64,000 bases of DNA from Kitasatospora azatica KCTC 9699 (GCF_000744785.1 NZ_JQMO01000003.1:4712001-4776000); one strand, 5' to 3'. Positions 36,849 through 45,591 are shown, counted from the stretch's first letter. Notes: generated by a model not told the origin, from the letters alone. A program made the numbers and translations.

Positions 36849-37942
36849 AGATCGACGACCTGCCGGTCCGCGACGAGCTGCGCGGACAGTCGCCCTACGG
36901 CGCCCCCCAGCTGGACGTCCCGGTCCAGCTGAACACCAACGAGAACCCGTACCAGCTGCCCGAGCCGCTGGTCGCCCGGATCGCCGAGCGGGTCGCCGAG
37001 GCGGCCCGCAACCTCAACCGCTACCCGGACCGGGACGCGGTCGAACTGCGCACCGAGCTGGCCCGCTACCTGACCCGGACCACCGGCTTCGAGCGGACCC
37101 GCGAGCAGGTCTGGGCGGCCAACGGCTCCAACGAGATCATCCAGCAGCTGCTGCAGACCTTCGGCGGCCCCGGCCGCAGCGCGCTCGGCTTCGAGCCGAG
37201 CTACCAGATGCACGAGCTGATCTCGCGCGGCACCGGCACCCGCTGGATCGCCGGACCGCGCAACGCCGACTTCACCATCGACCTGGACGCGGCCGTGGCG
37301 GCGCTCGCCGAGCACCGCCCGGACGTGCTCTTCGTCTGCTCGCCGAACAACCCGACCGGCACCGCGGTGGCGGCGGACACGGTCGTGCGGCTCTACGAGG
37401 CCGCCCAGGCGGTCAAGCCGACCGTGGTGATCGTGGACGAGGCCTACGTCGAGTTCTCGCACCGCGCCTCGCTGCTGTCGCTGCTCGACGGCCGCCCGCT
37501 GATGGTGGTCACCCGGACCATGTCCAAGGCCTTCGGCGCGGCCGGCCTGCGCCTGGGCTACCTGGCCGCCGACGCCGCCGTGGTGGACGCCGTCCAGCTG
37601 GTCCGGCTGCCCTACCACCTGTCGGCCGTCACCCAGGCGACCGCGCTGGCCTGCCTGGAGCACACCGACACGCTGCTCGGCTACGTCCAGCGGCTCAAGG
37701 CCGAGCGCGACCGGGTGGTGGACGGGCTGCGCGCGATGGGCCTGGAGGTCACCGACTCGGACGCCAACTTCATCCAGTTCGGTGTCTTCGAGGACCCGCA
37801 CGCCGTCTGGCAGGCGATCCTCGACCGCGGTGTGCTGATCCGCGACAACGGCGTCCCCGGACGCCTGCGGGTCACCGCCGGCACCCCCGAGGAGAACGAC
37901 GCCTTCCTGGACGCCGTCTCCACCGTGATCAAGGAGCTGTAA
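36845..37942 (+). CDS. hisC: Histidinol-phosphate aminotransferase
   Basis: A 365-residue PLP aminotransferase converting imidazole-acetol phosphate to histidinol phosphate. The substrate loop is QLNTNENPYQLPEPL, the PLP-aspartate region is VIVDEAYVEF, and the Schiff-base lysine lies in TMSKAFGAAGLRLGY. The start is TTG 36845, sharing bases with the hisD stop (TTGA). No later start fits because the family N terminus KIDDLPVRDELRG is encoded from it. hisB follows five bases after the stop. Confidence 0.95.
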   Translation: MKIDDLPVRDELRGQSPYGAPQLDVPVQLNTNENPYQLPEPLVARIAERVAEAARNLNRYPDRDAVELRTELARYLTRTTGFERTREQVWAANGSNEIIQQLLQTFGGPGRSALGFEPSYQMHELISRGTGTRWIAGPRNADFTIDLDAAVAALAEHRPDVLFVCSPNNPTGTAVAADTVVRLYEAAQAVKPTVVIVDEAYVEFSHRASLLSLLDGRPLMVVTRTMSKAFGAAGLRLGYLAADAAVVDAVQLVRLPYHLSAVTQATALACLEHTDTLLGYVQRLKAERDRVVDGLRAMGLEVTDSDANFIQFGVFEDPHAVWQAILDRGVLIRDNGVPGRLRVTAGTPEENDAFLDAVSTVIKEL

Positions 37943-37947
37943 TCCGA

Positions 37948-38541
37948 ATGTCCCGCATCGGGCGCGTGGAGCGCACCACCAAGGAGACCTCGGTCCTGGT
38001 CGAGATCAACCTCGACGGCACCGGCCAGACCGACATCTCCACGGGCGTCGGGTTCTACGACCACATGCTCGACCAGCTCGGCCGCCACGGCCTCTTCGAC
38101 CTCACCGTCAAGACCGAGGGCGACCTGCACATCGACACCCACCACACGATCGAGGACACCGCCCTCGCGCTCGGCGCCGCCTTCAAGCAGGCGCTCGGCG
38201 ACAAGGTGGGCATCTACCGCTTCGGCAACTGCACCGTCCCGCTGGACGAGTCGCTGGCCCAGGTCACCGTGGACCTCTCCGGTCGCCCGTACCTGGTGCA
38301 CACCGAGCCCGAGAACATGGCGCCGATGATCGGCAGCTACGACGTGACGATGACCCGGCACATCCTGGAGTCCTTCGTCGCGCAGGCGCAGATAGCGCTG
38401 CACGTGCACGTCCCGTACGGGCGCAACGCGCACCACATCGTGGAGTGCCAGTTCAAGGCGCTGGCCCGGGCCCTGCGGTACGCCGCCGAGTTCGACCCGC
38501 GTGCGGCCGGCATCCTCCCCTCGACCAAGGGCGCACTGTGA
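37948..38541 (+). CDS. hisB: Imidazoleglycerol-phosphate dehydratase
   Basis: A 197-residue manganese-dependent dehydratase. The repeated histidine motifs are GFYDHMLDQLGRHG, DTHHTIEDTALALG, GRNAHHIVECQFKALA and the C-terminal STKGAL. Length is that of the monofunctional HisB, without the phosphatase domain seen in E. coli. The stop overlaps the start of a 50-residue membrane peptide gene (GTGA). Confidence 0.96.
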   Translation: MSRIGRVERTTKETSVLVEINLDGTGQTDISTGVGFYDHMLDQLGRHGLFDLTVKTEGDLHIDTHHTIEDTALALGAAFKQALGDKVGIYRFGNCTVPLDESLAQVTVDLSGRPYLVHTEPENMAPMIGSYDVTMTRHILESFVAQAQIALHVHVPYGRNAHHIVECQFKALARALRYAAEFDPRAAGILPSTKGAL

Positions 38542-38690
38542 GCAAGTCCGCGATCGCACTGATCTTCGTCGGTCTCTTCCTGGGCGGCGGCGTCTACTCG
38601 TTCTGGAAGCAGAAGCTGCCCAAGGGCGTCATCGCCGTGCTGGGCATCGGAGCGGTGCTCTGCCTGTCCGCCGGCATCATGCGCCTCTAA
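38538..38690 (+). CDS. Small membrane protein of the his operon, 50 aa
   Basis: A 50-residue peptide, MSKSAIALIFVGLFLGGGVY and so on, with two predicted short membrane helices (about 4-22 and 30-47) separated by KQKLPKG. GTG 38538 overlaps the hisB stop by four bases, and hisH follows 20 bases later, so it is translated within the operon. I recall a comparable small ORF at this place in other streptomycete his operons. The function is unknown. Confidence 0.82.
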   Translation: MSKSAIALIFVGLFLGGGVYSFWKQKLPKGVIAVLGIGAVLCLSAGIMRL

Positions 38691-38710
38691 CCCACGGGAG
38701 TAGTCCGGTC

Positions 38711-39352
38711 ATGGGCAAGAACAAGAACGTCGTGGTCCTCGACTACGGCTCCGGCAACCTGCGCTCCGCGCAGCGTGCCGTGGAGCGCACCGGCGCCGAG
38801 GTCACCGTCACCTCCGACTTCCAGGCCGCGCTCGACGCGGACGGCCTGCTGGTTCCCGGTGTCGGCGCCTTCGAGGCCTGCATGCGCGGGCTGAAGGCGG
38901 TCCGCGGTGAGCAGATCATCGGCCGCCGGCTGGCCGGCGGCCGTCCGGTGCTGGGCATCTGCGTCGGCATGCAGATCCTCTTCGAGCGCGGCGTCGAGCA
39001 CGGGGTGGAGACCGCGGGCTGCGACGAGTGGCCGGGCACGGTCGAGCCGCTGCAGGCGCCGATCATCCCGCACATGGGGTGGAACACCGTCCAGGTGCCC
39101 GAGGGCAGCCGGCTCTTCGCCGGCCTGGACCCGGACACCCGGTACTACTTCGTCCACTCCTACGCGGTGCGCCGCTGGGAGCTGGAGGTCCACAGCGCCC
39201 GGATGAACGCCCCGCTGGTCAGCTGGGCCACCCACGGCGAGCCGTTCGTCGCCGCGGTGGAGAACGGCCCGCTCTGGGCCACCCAGTTCCACCCGGAGAA
39301 GTCCGGCGACGCCGGCGCCGCCCTGCTCGACAACTGGGTCAACACCCTCTAA
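38711..39352 (+). CDS. hisH: Imidazole glycerol phosphate synthase, glutaminase subunit
   Basis: A 213-residue class I glutamine amidotransferase that supplies ammonia to HisF. The nucleophile is C84 in GICVGMQ, and the catalytic His-Glu pair lies in TQFHPEKSG. The oxyanion region is VPGVGAFEACM. ATG 38711 follows GGGAG. It is separated from hisF by priA and a RidA homologue. Confidence 0.95.
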   Translation: MGKNKNVVVLDYGSGNLRSAQRAVERTGAEVTVTSDFQAALDADGLLVPGVGAFEACMRGLKAVRGEQIIGRRLAGGRPVLGICVGMQILFERGVEHGVETAGCDEWPGTVEPLQAPIIPHMGWNTVQVPEGSRLFAGLDPDTRYYFVHSYAVRRWELEVHSARMNAPLVSWATHGEPFVAAVENGPLWATQFHPEKSGDAGAALLDNWVNTL

Positions 39353-39371
39353 AGCCAGGAAGTTGTAGACG

Positions 39372-40097
39372 ATGAGCCGCCTCGAACTCCTCCCCGCCGT
39401 CGACGTCCGCGACGGCCAGGCCGTGCGCCTGGTCAAGGGCGCCTCCGGCACCGAGACCTCCTTCGGCGAGCCGCTGGCCGCCGCGCTGGCCTGGCAGAGC
39501 GCCGGCGCCGAGTGGCTGCACCTGGTCGACCTGGACGCCGCCTTCGGCACCGGCAGCAACCGCGAGCTGCTGCGCGAGGTCACCGGCGCGCTCGACATCA
39601 AGGTCGAGCTGTCCGGCGGCATCCGCGACGACGAGTCGCTGGCCGCCGCGCTGGCCACCGGCTGCACCCGGGTCAACCTGGGCACCGCCGCGCTGGAGAG
39701 CCCGGAGTGGGTGGCCAAGGTGATCGCCGAGCACGGCGACAAGATCGCGGTCGGCCTGGACGTGGTCGGCACCACGCTGCGCGGGCGCGGCTGGACCCGC
39801 GACGGCGGCGACCTCTACGAGGTGCTGGCCCGGCTCGACTCCGAGGGCTGCGCCCGCTACGTGGTCACCGACGTCAACCGGGACGGCACCCTGACCGGCC
39901 CCAACCTCGAACTGCTGCGCAACGTCTGCGCCGCCACCGACAAGCCCGTGGTGGCCTCCGGCGGCGTGTCCTCACTGGACGACCTGCGGGCGATCGCCAC
40001 TCTGGTGCCGGAGGGTGTCGAGGGATCGATCGTCGGCAAGGCCCTCTACGAGCAGAAGTTCACTCTCGAAGAGGCCCTGGAGGCTGTTTCATCGTGA
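39372..40097 (+). CDS. priA: Bifunctional phosphoribosyl isomerase PriA (HisA/TrpF)
   Basis: A 241-residue beta-alpha barrel that isomerises ProFAR in histidine synthesis and phosphoribosylanthranilate in tryptophan synthesis. The acid/base residues D11 (PAVDVRDG) and D130 (VGLDVVG), phosphate motifs VELSGGIRDD and VVASGGVSSLDD, and R19 are present. Assignment as PriA rather than HisA rests on the actinobacterial setting and the absence of trpF from both the his and trp clusters in this window. The ridA-like gene overlaps the stop. Confidence 0.94.
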   Translation: MSRLELLPAVDVRDGQAVRLVKGASGTETSFGEPLAAALAWQSAGAEWLHLVDLDAAFGTGSNRELLREVTGALDIKVELSGGIRDDESLAAALATGCTRVNLGTAALESPEWVAKVIAEHGDKIAVGLDVVGTTLRGRGWTRDGGDLYEVLARLDSEGCARYVVTDVNRDGTLTGPNLELLRNVCAATDKPVVASGGVSSLDDLRAIATLVPEGVEGSIVGKALYEQKFTLEEALEAVSS

Positions 40098-40543
40098 CGG
40101 ACCGTCAGATCGTGCGCGGCCGGGTCAGTGGGTTCTCCCCCTGGGAGGAGGAGTTCGGCTACGCCCGGGCGGTGGCCGCCGGCGACCATGTGCACGTGGC
40201 CGGCTGCACGGCCTGGGTGGACGGCCGGATCGAACGCGAGGGCGACCCCTTCACGCAGGCGCTGACCGCCTTCGGCATCGGGCTGCAGGCGCTCGCCGCG
40301 TACGGTCTGACGGCGGACGACGTGGTCCGCACCCGGATGTACCTGACCCACGTCCGGGACGCCGAGGCGGTCGGCCGGGCGCACAAGCAGCTCTTCGACG
40401 CCGCCCGCCCGGTCGCCACCATGGTGGTGGTCGCCGGACTGATCGACTCCCGGATGGTGGTCGAGGTCGAACTCGACGCCTACCGCGCCGGGTTGGCGCG
40501 CGCCCTGGAATCCCCGGCAGCCCTGGAAGGTAGCGAGCAGTGA
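40094..40543 (+). CDS. RidA family protein in the his operon
   Basis: A 149-residue Rid/YjgF-type protein. RidA enzymes hydrolyse reactive enamine/imine intermediates. Visible family features are HVAGCTAWVDGRIEREGDPF, a central VVRTRMYLTHV, and the catalytic arginine-like region near LIDSRMVVEVELDAYR. It overlaps priA by four bases and hisF by four bases, so it is tightly co-translated. A role in clearing imines made during histidine synthesis is inference. Confidence 0.9.
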   Translation: MTDRQIVRGRVSGFSPWEEEFGYARAVAAGDHVHVAGCTAWVDGRIEREGDPFTQALTAFGIGLQALAAYGLTADDVVRTRMYLTHVRDAEAVGRAHKQLFDAARPVATMVVVAGLIDSRMVVEVELDAYRAGLARALESPAALEGSEQ

Positions 40544-41310
40544 CCCTGGCCGTACGTGTGATCCCCTGCTTGGACGTGGACGCGGGCCGGGTGGTCAAGG
40601 GCGTCAACTTCCAGAACCTGCGCGACGCAGGCGACCCGGTCGAGCTGGCCCGGGCCTACGACGCCCAGGGTGCCGACGAGTTGACCTTCCTGGACATCAC
40701 CGCCTCGTCCGGCGACCGGGAGACCACCTACGACGTGGTGCGCCGCACCGCCGAGCAGGTCTTCATCCCGCTGACCGTGGGCGGCGGCATCCGGGCCGTC
40801 GAGGACGTGGACAAGCTGCTGCGGGCCGGCGCCGACAAGGTGGGCGTCAACACCGCGGCGATCGCCCGGCCCGAGCTGGTCCGCGAGATCGCCGAGCGGT
40901 TCGGCCGCCAGGTGCTGGTGCTCTCGGTGGACGCCCGGCGCTGCCCGCCCGGGACCGAGACGCCGTCCGGCTTCGAGGTGACCACGCACGGCGGGCGCCG
41001 CGGCACCGGCCTGGACGCCGTCGAATGGGCCGCCCAGGCCGCCGAGTTGGGCGCCGGCGAGATCCTGCTCAACTCGATGGACGCGGACGGCACCAAGGAC
41101 GGCTACGACCTGGCGATGATCCACGCGGTGCGCGAGCGGGTGCAGGTCCCGGTGATCGCCTCCGGCGGGGCCGGCAAGCTCGCCGACTTCGCCCCGGCCG
41201 TGGCAGCGGGCGCCGACGCGGTGCTCGCCGCCTCCGTCTTCCACTTCGGCGACCTGCTGATCCCCGACGTCAAGGCGGCGCTGCGCGAGGCGGGCCACCC
41301 GGTCCGCTAG
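40540..41310 (+). CDS. hisF: Imidazole glycerol phosphate synthase, cyclase subunit
   Basis: A 256-residue beta-alpha barrel that uses HisH-derived ammonia to make imidazole glycerol phosphate and AICAR. The catalytic aspartates lie in IPCLDVDAG (about D12) and VLSVDARRC (about D130). Phosphate sites are TVGGGIRAVEDV and VIASGGAGKLADF. The start GTG 40540 overlaps the previous stop. It ends the his operon; a convergent minus-strand gene begins ten bases later. Confidence 0.96.
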   Translation: MTLAVRVIPCLDVDAGRVVKGVNFQNLRDAGDPVELARAYDAQGADELTFLDITASSGDRETTYDVVRRTAEQVFIPLTVGGGIRAVEDVDKLLRAGADKVGVNTAAIARPELVREIAERFGRQVLVLSVDARRCPPGTETPSGFEVTTHGGRRGTGLDAVEWAAQAAELGAGEILLNSMDADGTKDGYDLAMIHAVRERVQVPVIASGGAGKLADFAPAVAAGADAVLAASVFHFGDLLIPDVKAALREAGHPVR

Positions 41311-41319
41311 AGCCTGACC

Positions 41320-42147
41320 TCAGAGGCCGTCCCGCGCCGGGACCGCTTCCTTGGGGACCAGGCTCCAGGTGGCGGTGGTCTCGATGACCAGCAGACCGGA
41401 GCGGGGGACCAGCAGGGTGCCCCGCTCCTTCTGGGTGCCGCGGCCGCTGATCGAGCCGGCCTGGGCGAGTTCGGCGGAGAACCCCTGCGGCGGCGGGCAC
41501 GGGCAGGCGCCCTCGTCCGCGCCGCAGCCGCAGACGAAGCGGATCCGCCACGGCCCGGGCTGCAGCCGCGCCGAGACCAGGACCGGCGCGCCGGTCTCCA
41601 CCCGCAGCACCTCCGGGCCCTTGCCGGTGCGCTGGTTGCTCAGCCGGATCAGCTGATCCGTCGTCAGCAGGTCCGCCGACCAGCGCCAGTCGCGGCCGTC
41701 GGCGCTGACCCTGAGGTGGGTGGCGTCGGGGGCCAGCAGCACCCGACAGGTCCCGCCGCGGTGGGACACCGGCAGTGGGCCGGCCGGCGCCGGCGGCTCG
41801 CCGCCACGCAGCACCGTGAGCCGCACCGCGTTCTTGGTGCCGCCGTCGACGCTCAGCCGGACCACGCGCGGGCCGTGTCCGGTGGGCCGGGGGAGCTCGT
41901 AGTCCCGCTCGGTGCGGCGTTGGCGGGTGAACCGTCCGGCCAGTGCGGGCACGGTCGGGCGGGCGTCCTCGGGGACGGCGGGCTCCTTCACCAGTCGCAC
42001 GGCGGCAGCCGGAGCCACCGCGTCCACCACCGGCACGACCGGCTCGCTGGCCACGGCCGCCGGCGCGACCGCTCCCGCCGCCACGGCCTTCGCTGCCGCT
42101 GCCCGCCGCTCGGCCTTCCGCGCAGCCAGACGATCAAGAAAGAACAC
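41320..42147 (-). CDS. Unrecognised 275-residue protein with a cysteine cluster
   Basis: I do not recognise this protein. Residues 1-25 are Arg/Ala/Lys-rich. Residues about 25-75 are Ala/Val/Pro-rich and probably disordered. The rest contains beta-like stretches (VVRLSVDGGTKNAVRLTVLR, TCRVLLAPDATHLRVSADGR) and a five-cysteine patch, FVCGCGADEGACPCPPP (about 205-221), that could bind a metal. There is no signal peptide or membrane helix. GTG 42147 has a GGAGGGGCGGGG ribosome site. It lies between hisF and hisI, facing the operon. Confidence 0.75.
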   Translation of the reverse strand: MFFLDRLAARKAERRAAAAKAVAAGAVAPAAVASEPVVPVVDAVAPAAAVRLVKEPAVPEDARPTVPALAGRFTRQRRTERDYELPRPTGHGPRVVRLSVDGGTKNAVRLTVLRGGEPPAPAGPLPVSHRGGTCRVLLAPDATHLRVSADGRDWRWSADLLTTDQLIRLSNQRTGKGPEVLRVETGAPVLVSARLQPGPWRIRFVCGCGADEGACPCPPPQGFSAELAQAGSISGRGTQKERGTLLVPRSGLLVIETTATWSLVPKEAVPARDGL

Positions 42148-42168
42148 CCGTCCCCGCCCCTCCGAGAC

Positions 42169-42711
42169 TCAGCCGACCGGCTTCAGTGCCGCCGTCAGCT
42201 TTGTACCACCCTCACGCTGTGACGCGGTCAGCAGGCAACTGACGTCCCGAAGGCCCTGGTTGTAGTAGGCCAGCGAGGGTCCCATCGGGAAGCTGTACCA
42301 GGTGCCGCCGCCCTGCACGGCCTCCCAGGCCGTCACCGCGGAGTCACAGGCCTTCAGCATCGCCTGGGAGATCTGGCTCTCCTTGGTCAGCCCGTCCGGC
42401 AGCAGCGGATTGGCGATCGCCTCGGCGTCGTGCGGGCCCTGGCAGGGGCGCGCCTCGGCCACCGTGATCACCGGGCTGAGCTGCGGATGGTCCAGGCAGG
42501 TCCCGACCGCAAACCACGGGTACGGGACGTGCTTGGTCGGGCTGGGCGAGGGCGACGGGGACGGCGAGGCCGAGGGGCTGGGCGGCGGGGGCGCGGCGGC
42601 CGGGTGCTTGGCGCTCGGCCACAGCAGCACCGCCGTCACCCCGGCGGCGACGAGCAGCAGCACGACGGCGAGCGCGGCCAACCGGCCGACGGGACGCGCG
42701 GACTGGGTCAT
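42169..42711 (-). CDS. Membrane-anchored septum-formation-like protein
   Basis: A 180-residue protein with one N-terminal membrane helix (about 9-30, LAALAVVLLLVAAGVTAVLL), a Ser/Pro repeat linker (PSPSPSPSP) and an extracytoplasmic domain. That domain contains VGTCLDHP, ARPCQGPHDAEAIA, ACDSAVTAWE and DVSCLL. The Cys pattern and PHDAE motif resemble the Septum_form family of actinobacteria. The function is not established. ATG 42711 is used. It is transcribed divergently from hisI with an 82-base gap. Confidence 0.78.
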   Translation of the reverse strand: MTQSARPVGRLAALAVVLLLVAAGVTAVLLWPSAKHPAAAPPPPSPSASPSPSPSPSPTKHVPYPWFAVGTCLDHPQLSPVITVAEARPCQGPHDAEAIANPLLPDGLTKESQISQAMLKACDSAVTAWEAVQGGGTWYSFPMGPSLAYYNQGLRDVSCLLTASQREGGTKLTAALKPVG

Positions 42712-42793
42712 GCGCACCAGAATCCCGCAGCGCGACCGCTCCCGTGCGGCTTTCCACGAGATCGTCGCCCCCGGGCCTGCCAGAATGGTCCCC

Positions 42794-43177
42794 ATGTCCT
42801 CCGTACCGACGCCCAGCCCCGCCGCTCCCGGCAGCACCGACCTCGACCCGGCCGTCGCCGCCCGCCTCAAGCGCACCGCGGACGGCCTGCTGCCCGCGAT
42901 CGCGCAGCAGTACGACACCGGCGAGGTGCTGATGCTCGGCTGGATGGACGACGAGGCGCTGCACCGCACGCTGACCACCGGCCGCTGCACCTACTGGAGC
43001 CGCAGCCGCCAGGAGTACTGGGTCAAGGGCGACACCTCGGGCCACCTGCAGCACGTCAAGTCGGTCGCGCTGGACTGCGACGGCGACACCCTGCTGGTCC
43101 AGGTGGACCAGGTCGGCGCGGCCTGCCACACCGGCGCCCGGACCTGCTTCGACGAAGACGTGCTGCTCGCCTCCTGA
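42794..43177 (+). CDS. hisI: Phosphoribosyl-AMP cyclohydrolase
   Basis: A 127-residue zinc/magnesium enzyme opening the adenine ring of phosphoribosyl-AMP. The motifs VLMLGWMDDEAL, YWSRSRQEYWVKGDTSGH, ALDCDGDTLLVQVDQVG and ACHTGARTCF contain the metal-binding Asp and Cys residues. It is the monofunctional form without a HisE domain. ATG 42794 is preferred. ATG 42785 is also in frame, but it lies within a -10-like CAGAAT, which suggests a leaderless start at 42794. trpE follows 35 bases later. Confidence 0.94.
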   Translation: MSSVPTPSPAAPGSTDLDPAVAARLKRTADGLLPAIAQQYDTGEVLMLGWMDDEALHRTLTTGRCTYWSRSRQEYWVKGDTSGHLQHVKSVALDCDGDTLLVQVDQVGAACHTGARTCFDEDVLLAS

Positions 43178-43212
43178 CCCCGACCCTGACTCCAAGGACT
43201 GGTGCCCTCCTC

Positions 43213-44733
43213 ATGGACCTCGACGTCTTCCGCAAGCTCGCCGTCGACACCCGGGTCATCCCGGTCACCCGGCGGCTCCTGGCGGACGGCCTGACGCCGA
43301 TCGGCCTCTACCGCAGCCTGGCGGCCGAGCGGCCCGGCACCTTCCTGCTGGAGTCCGCCGAGCAGGGCCGCAGCTGGTCGCGCTACTCCTTCGTCGGGGT
43401 GCGCAGCGCCGCCACGCTGACCGTGGACGAGCAGGGCCAGGCCCGCTGGCTCGGCACCCCGCCGGTCGGCATCCCGCGCGACGGCGACCCGCTGGAGGTG
43501 CTGCGCGCCGCGCTCACCGCCCTGCACACCCCGCGCCACCTGGACGACGGCCTGCCCCCGCTCACCGGCGGCCTGGTCGGCTACCTCGGCTACGACATCG
43601 TGCGCCGGCTGGAGAAGCTGCCCGAGCTCACCCCGGACGACCTCAAGCTGCCCGAGCTCACCATGATGCTGGCCACCGACCTCGCGGTGCTCGACCACGC
43701 GGACGGCACGGTGCTGCTGATCGCCAACGCGGTCAACCACAACGACCAGGCCGGCGGCGTGGACGAGGCCTACGCCGACGCGGTGGCCCGGCTCGACGCG
43801 ATGGAAGCCGAGCTGCTCAAGCCGGTCGACCCGGGCCTGGCCACCTTCACCCCCATGGCCGCTGACGCCGTGTCACCCTTCGGCGGGGCGCCCTACCGGG
43901 CCGCCGTCGAGGAGGTCAAGGAGAGGATCCGGGCCGGCGAGGCCTTCCAGGTGGTCCCCTCGCAGCGGTTCGAGGCGCCCTGCCCGGCCTCCGCGCTCGA
44001 CGTCTACCGCGTGCTGCGCACCACCAACCCCAGCCCGTACATGTACCTGTTCCGCTTCCCCGCCCCGGACGGCGGCGCCGAGGGCGGCTTCGACGTGGTC
44101 GGCTCCAGCCCCGAGGCCCTGGTCAAGGTGACGGAGGGTCAGGCGATGATGCACCCGATCGCCGGCACCCGGCACCGCGGCGCCACCCCGCAGGAGGACG
44201 CCGACCTGGCCGCCGAGCTGCTCGCCGACCCCAAGGAGCGGGCCGAGCACCTGATGCTGGTCGACCTCGGCCGCAACGACCTGGGCCGGGTCTGCACCCC
44301 GGGCAGCGTCGAGGTGGTCGACTTCATGTCGATCGAGCGCTACAGCCACGTGATGCACATCGTCTCCACCGTCACCGGCGAGGTCGCCCAGGGCCGCACC
44401 GCCTTCGACGTGCTCACCGCCTGCTTCCCGGCCGGCACCCTCTCCGGCGCCCCCAAGCCGCGCGCCATGCGGATCATCGAGGAGCTCGAACCCACCCGCC
44501 GCGGTCTGTACGGCGGCTGTGTCGGCTACCTGGACTTCGCCGGCGACGCCGACACCGCGATCGCGATCCGCACCGCCGTGCTGCGCGACCACACCGCCTA
44601 CGTCCAGGCCGGCGCCGGCGTGGTCGCCGACTCCGACCCGGCCAGCGAGGACACCGAGTGCCGCAACAAGGCCGCGGCCGTCCTGCGGGCGGTCGCCACG
44701 GCCAACACCCTGGTCACCCCGAAGCTGGGTTGA
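43213..44733 (+). CDS. trpE: Anthranilate synthase component I
   Basis: A 506-residue chorismate-using enzyme, the first step of tryptophan synthesis. The N-terminal regulatory part has FLLESAEQGRSWSRYSFVG, containing the LLES motif that binds tryptophan for feedback. C-terminal chorismate-binding blocks include PIAGTRHRGATPQEDADLA, LVDLGRNDLGRV and FPAGTLSGAPKPRAM. No trpG is fused or adjacent, so the glutaminase subunit must be elsewhere. The 35-base gap after hisI leaves no room for a trp leader peptide. The stop codon lies in a 13-base repeat. Confidence 0.96.
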   Translation: MDLDVFRKLAVDTRVIPVTRRLLADGLTPIGLYRSLAAERPGTFLLESAEQGRSWSRYSFVGVRSAATLTVDEQGQARWLGTPPVGIPRDGDPLEVLRAALTALHTPRHLDDGLPPLTGGLVGYLGYDIVRRLEKLPELTPDDLKLPELTMMLATDLAVLDHADGTVLLIANAVNHNDQAGGVDEAYADAVARLDAMEAELLKPVDPGLATFTPMAADAVSPFGGAPYRAAVEEVKERIRAGEAFQVVPSQRFEAPCPASALDVYRVLRTTNPSPYMYLFRFPAPDGGAEGGFDVVGSSPEALVKVTEGQAMMHPIAGTRHRGATPQEDADLAAELLADPKERAEHLMLVDLGRNDLGRVCTPGSVEVVDFMSIERYSHVMHIVSTVTGEVAQGRTAFDVLTACFPAGTLSGAPKPRAMRIIEELEPTRRGLYGGCVGYLDFAGDADTAIAIRTAVLRDHTAYVQAGAGVVADSDPASEDTECRNKAAAVLRAVATANTLVTPKLG

Positions 44734-44789
44734 CCCGGTGCGGGGGTGAATCGGTGCTCGGTTGACCCGGTGCCGGGTTGACCCGGTGC
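44729..44789. repeat. 13 bp repeat, three copies, at the trpE 3' end
   Basis: GTTGACCCGGTGC occurs at 44729-44741, 44761-44773 and 44777-44789. The first copy contains the trpE stop codon TGA (44731-44733). Two copies sit in a GGGTTGACCC palindrome. Confidence 0.85.
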
Positions 44790-44823
44790 TCGGTGCGCGG
44801 CGGGCTCGGGGGATAGTGGAGCG

Positions 44824-45444
44824 GTGACCGCTATCCCCGCTCCCCGTACCGAGCCCGTCCCCGATGCCCGCGCCGCCGCGCGGCGCAGTCTCGGGTCGAT
44901 GCTGCTGTTCACCGTGCTCGGCGCGGTGCTGGTCCTGTGGGCCGTCGGGCGGACCTGGGCCGAGGGGAAGGTGGCCGGCGGGCTCGAGGTGAGCGCCTCG
45001 GGGAGCGAGATCTCGGGGCTGCCGGGGGCGCTGGCGCTGGTCGGGCTGGCCTCGGCGGTGGCGGTCTTCGCGGTGCGCGGGCCGGGGCGGCTGGTGGTCG
45101 GGGTGCTGCTCACCGTGGCCGGCCTGGGCGCTGCCGCCGGTGCCGCGCTCGGGGCCGCGGACAGCGGCGCGGTGAACGCCACCGCCGCCCGCAAGCTCGC
45201 GCTCACCGGCACCACGGCCGAGCAGGTCAGCCACACCGCCTGGCCCTGGCTGGCGCTGGTCGGCGGCCTGCTGCTGGCGGTGGCCGGAGCGCTGACGCTG
45301 CTGCGCGGCCGTGACTGGCCGAGCATGGGCGCCCGCTACGACGCGCCGACCTCCGCCGCTCCGGCCAAGCAGGCCAAGGCCGCGAGCACCCCCGCCGACC
45401 TGTGGAAGGCCCTGGACCGCGGCGAGGACCCCACCGCGAGCTGA
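44824..45444 (+). CDS. Trp operon-associated membrane protein (TIGR02234 type)
   Basis: A 206-residue protein with four hydrophobic helices, about 28-42, 67-80, 90-115 and 140-160. The family marker region is AVGRTWAEGKVAGG, followed by GSEISGLPGALALVGLA. The C terminus is Ala/Lys-rich and ends in WKALDRGEDPT, another conserved feature. The family occurs between trpE and trpC in actinobacteria and has no known function. A GTG start at 44824 follows GGAGCG. Confidence 0.88.
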   Translation: MTAIPAPRTEPVPDARAAARRSLGSMLLFTVLGAVLVLWAVGRTWAEGKVAGGLEVSASGSEISGLPGALALVGLASAVAVFAVRGPGRLVVGVLLTVAGLGAAAGAALGAADSGAVNATAARKLALTGTTAEQVSHTAWPWLALVGGLLLAVAGALTLLRGRDWPSMGARYDAPTSAAPAKQAKAASTPADLWKALDRGEDPTAS

Positions 45445-45591
45445 GCGGGCCGGCCGGCGCCGGCTGACCAGGCGCTGCCCGGGTCACGGTTTCGTCAACC
45501 GTGACGGTCCTCACTGCGACCCCGCTTTGGGGCGCCGAACGGCGTCCGCAACAATGGGGGAGACAGGACCGCAGAACCAAGGAGTACCCGG

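Noticed and set aside
43178..43212. Separate promoter or attenuator for trpE
   Set aside because: Only 35 bases separate hisI and trpE and no -10/-35 or hairpin is apparent. Co-transcription with hisI is more likely.
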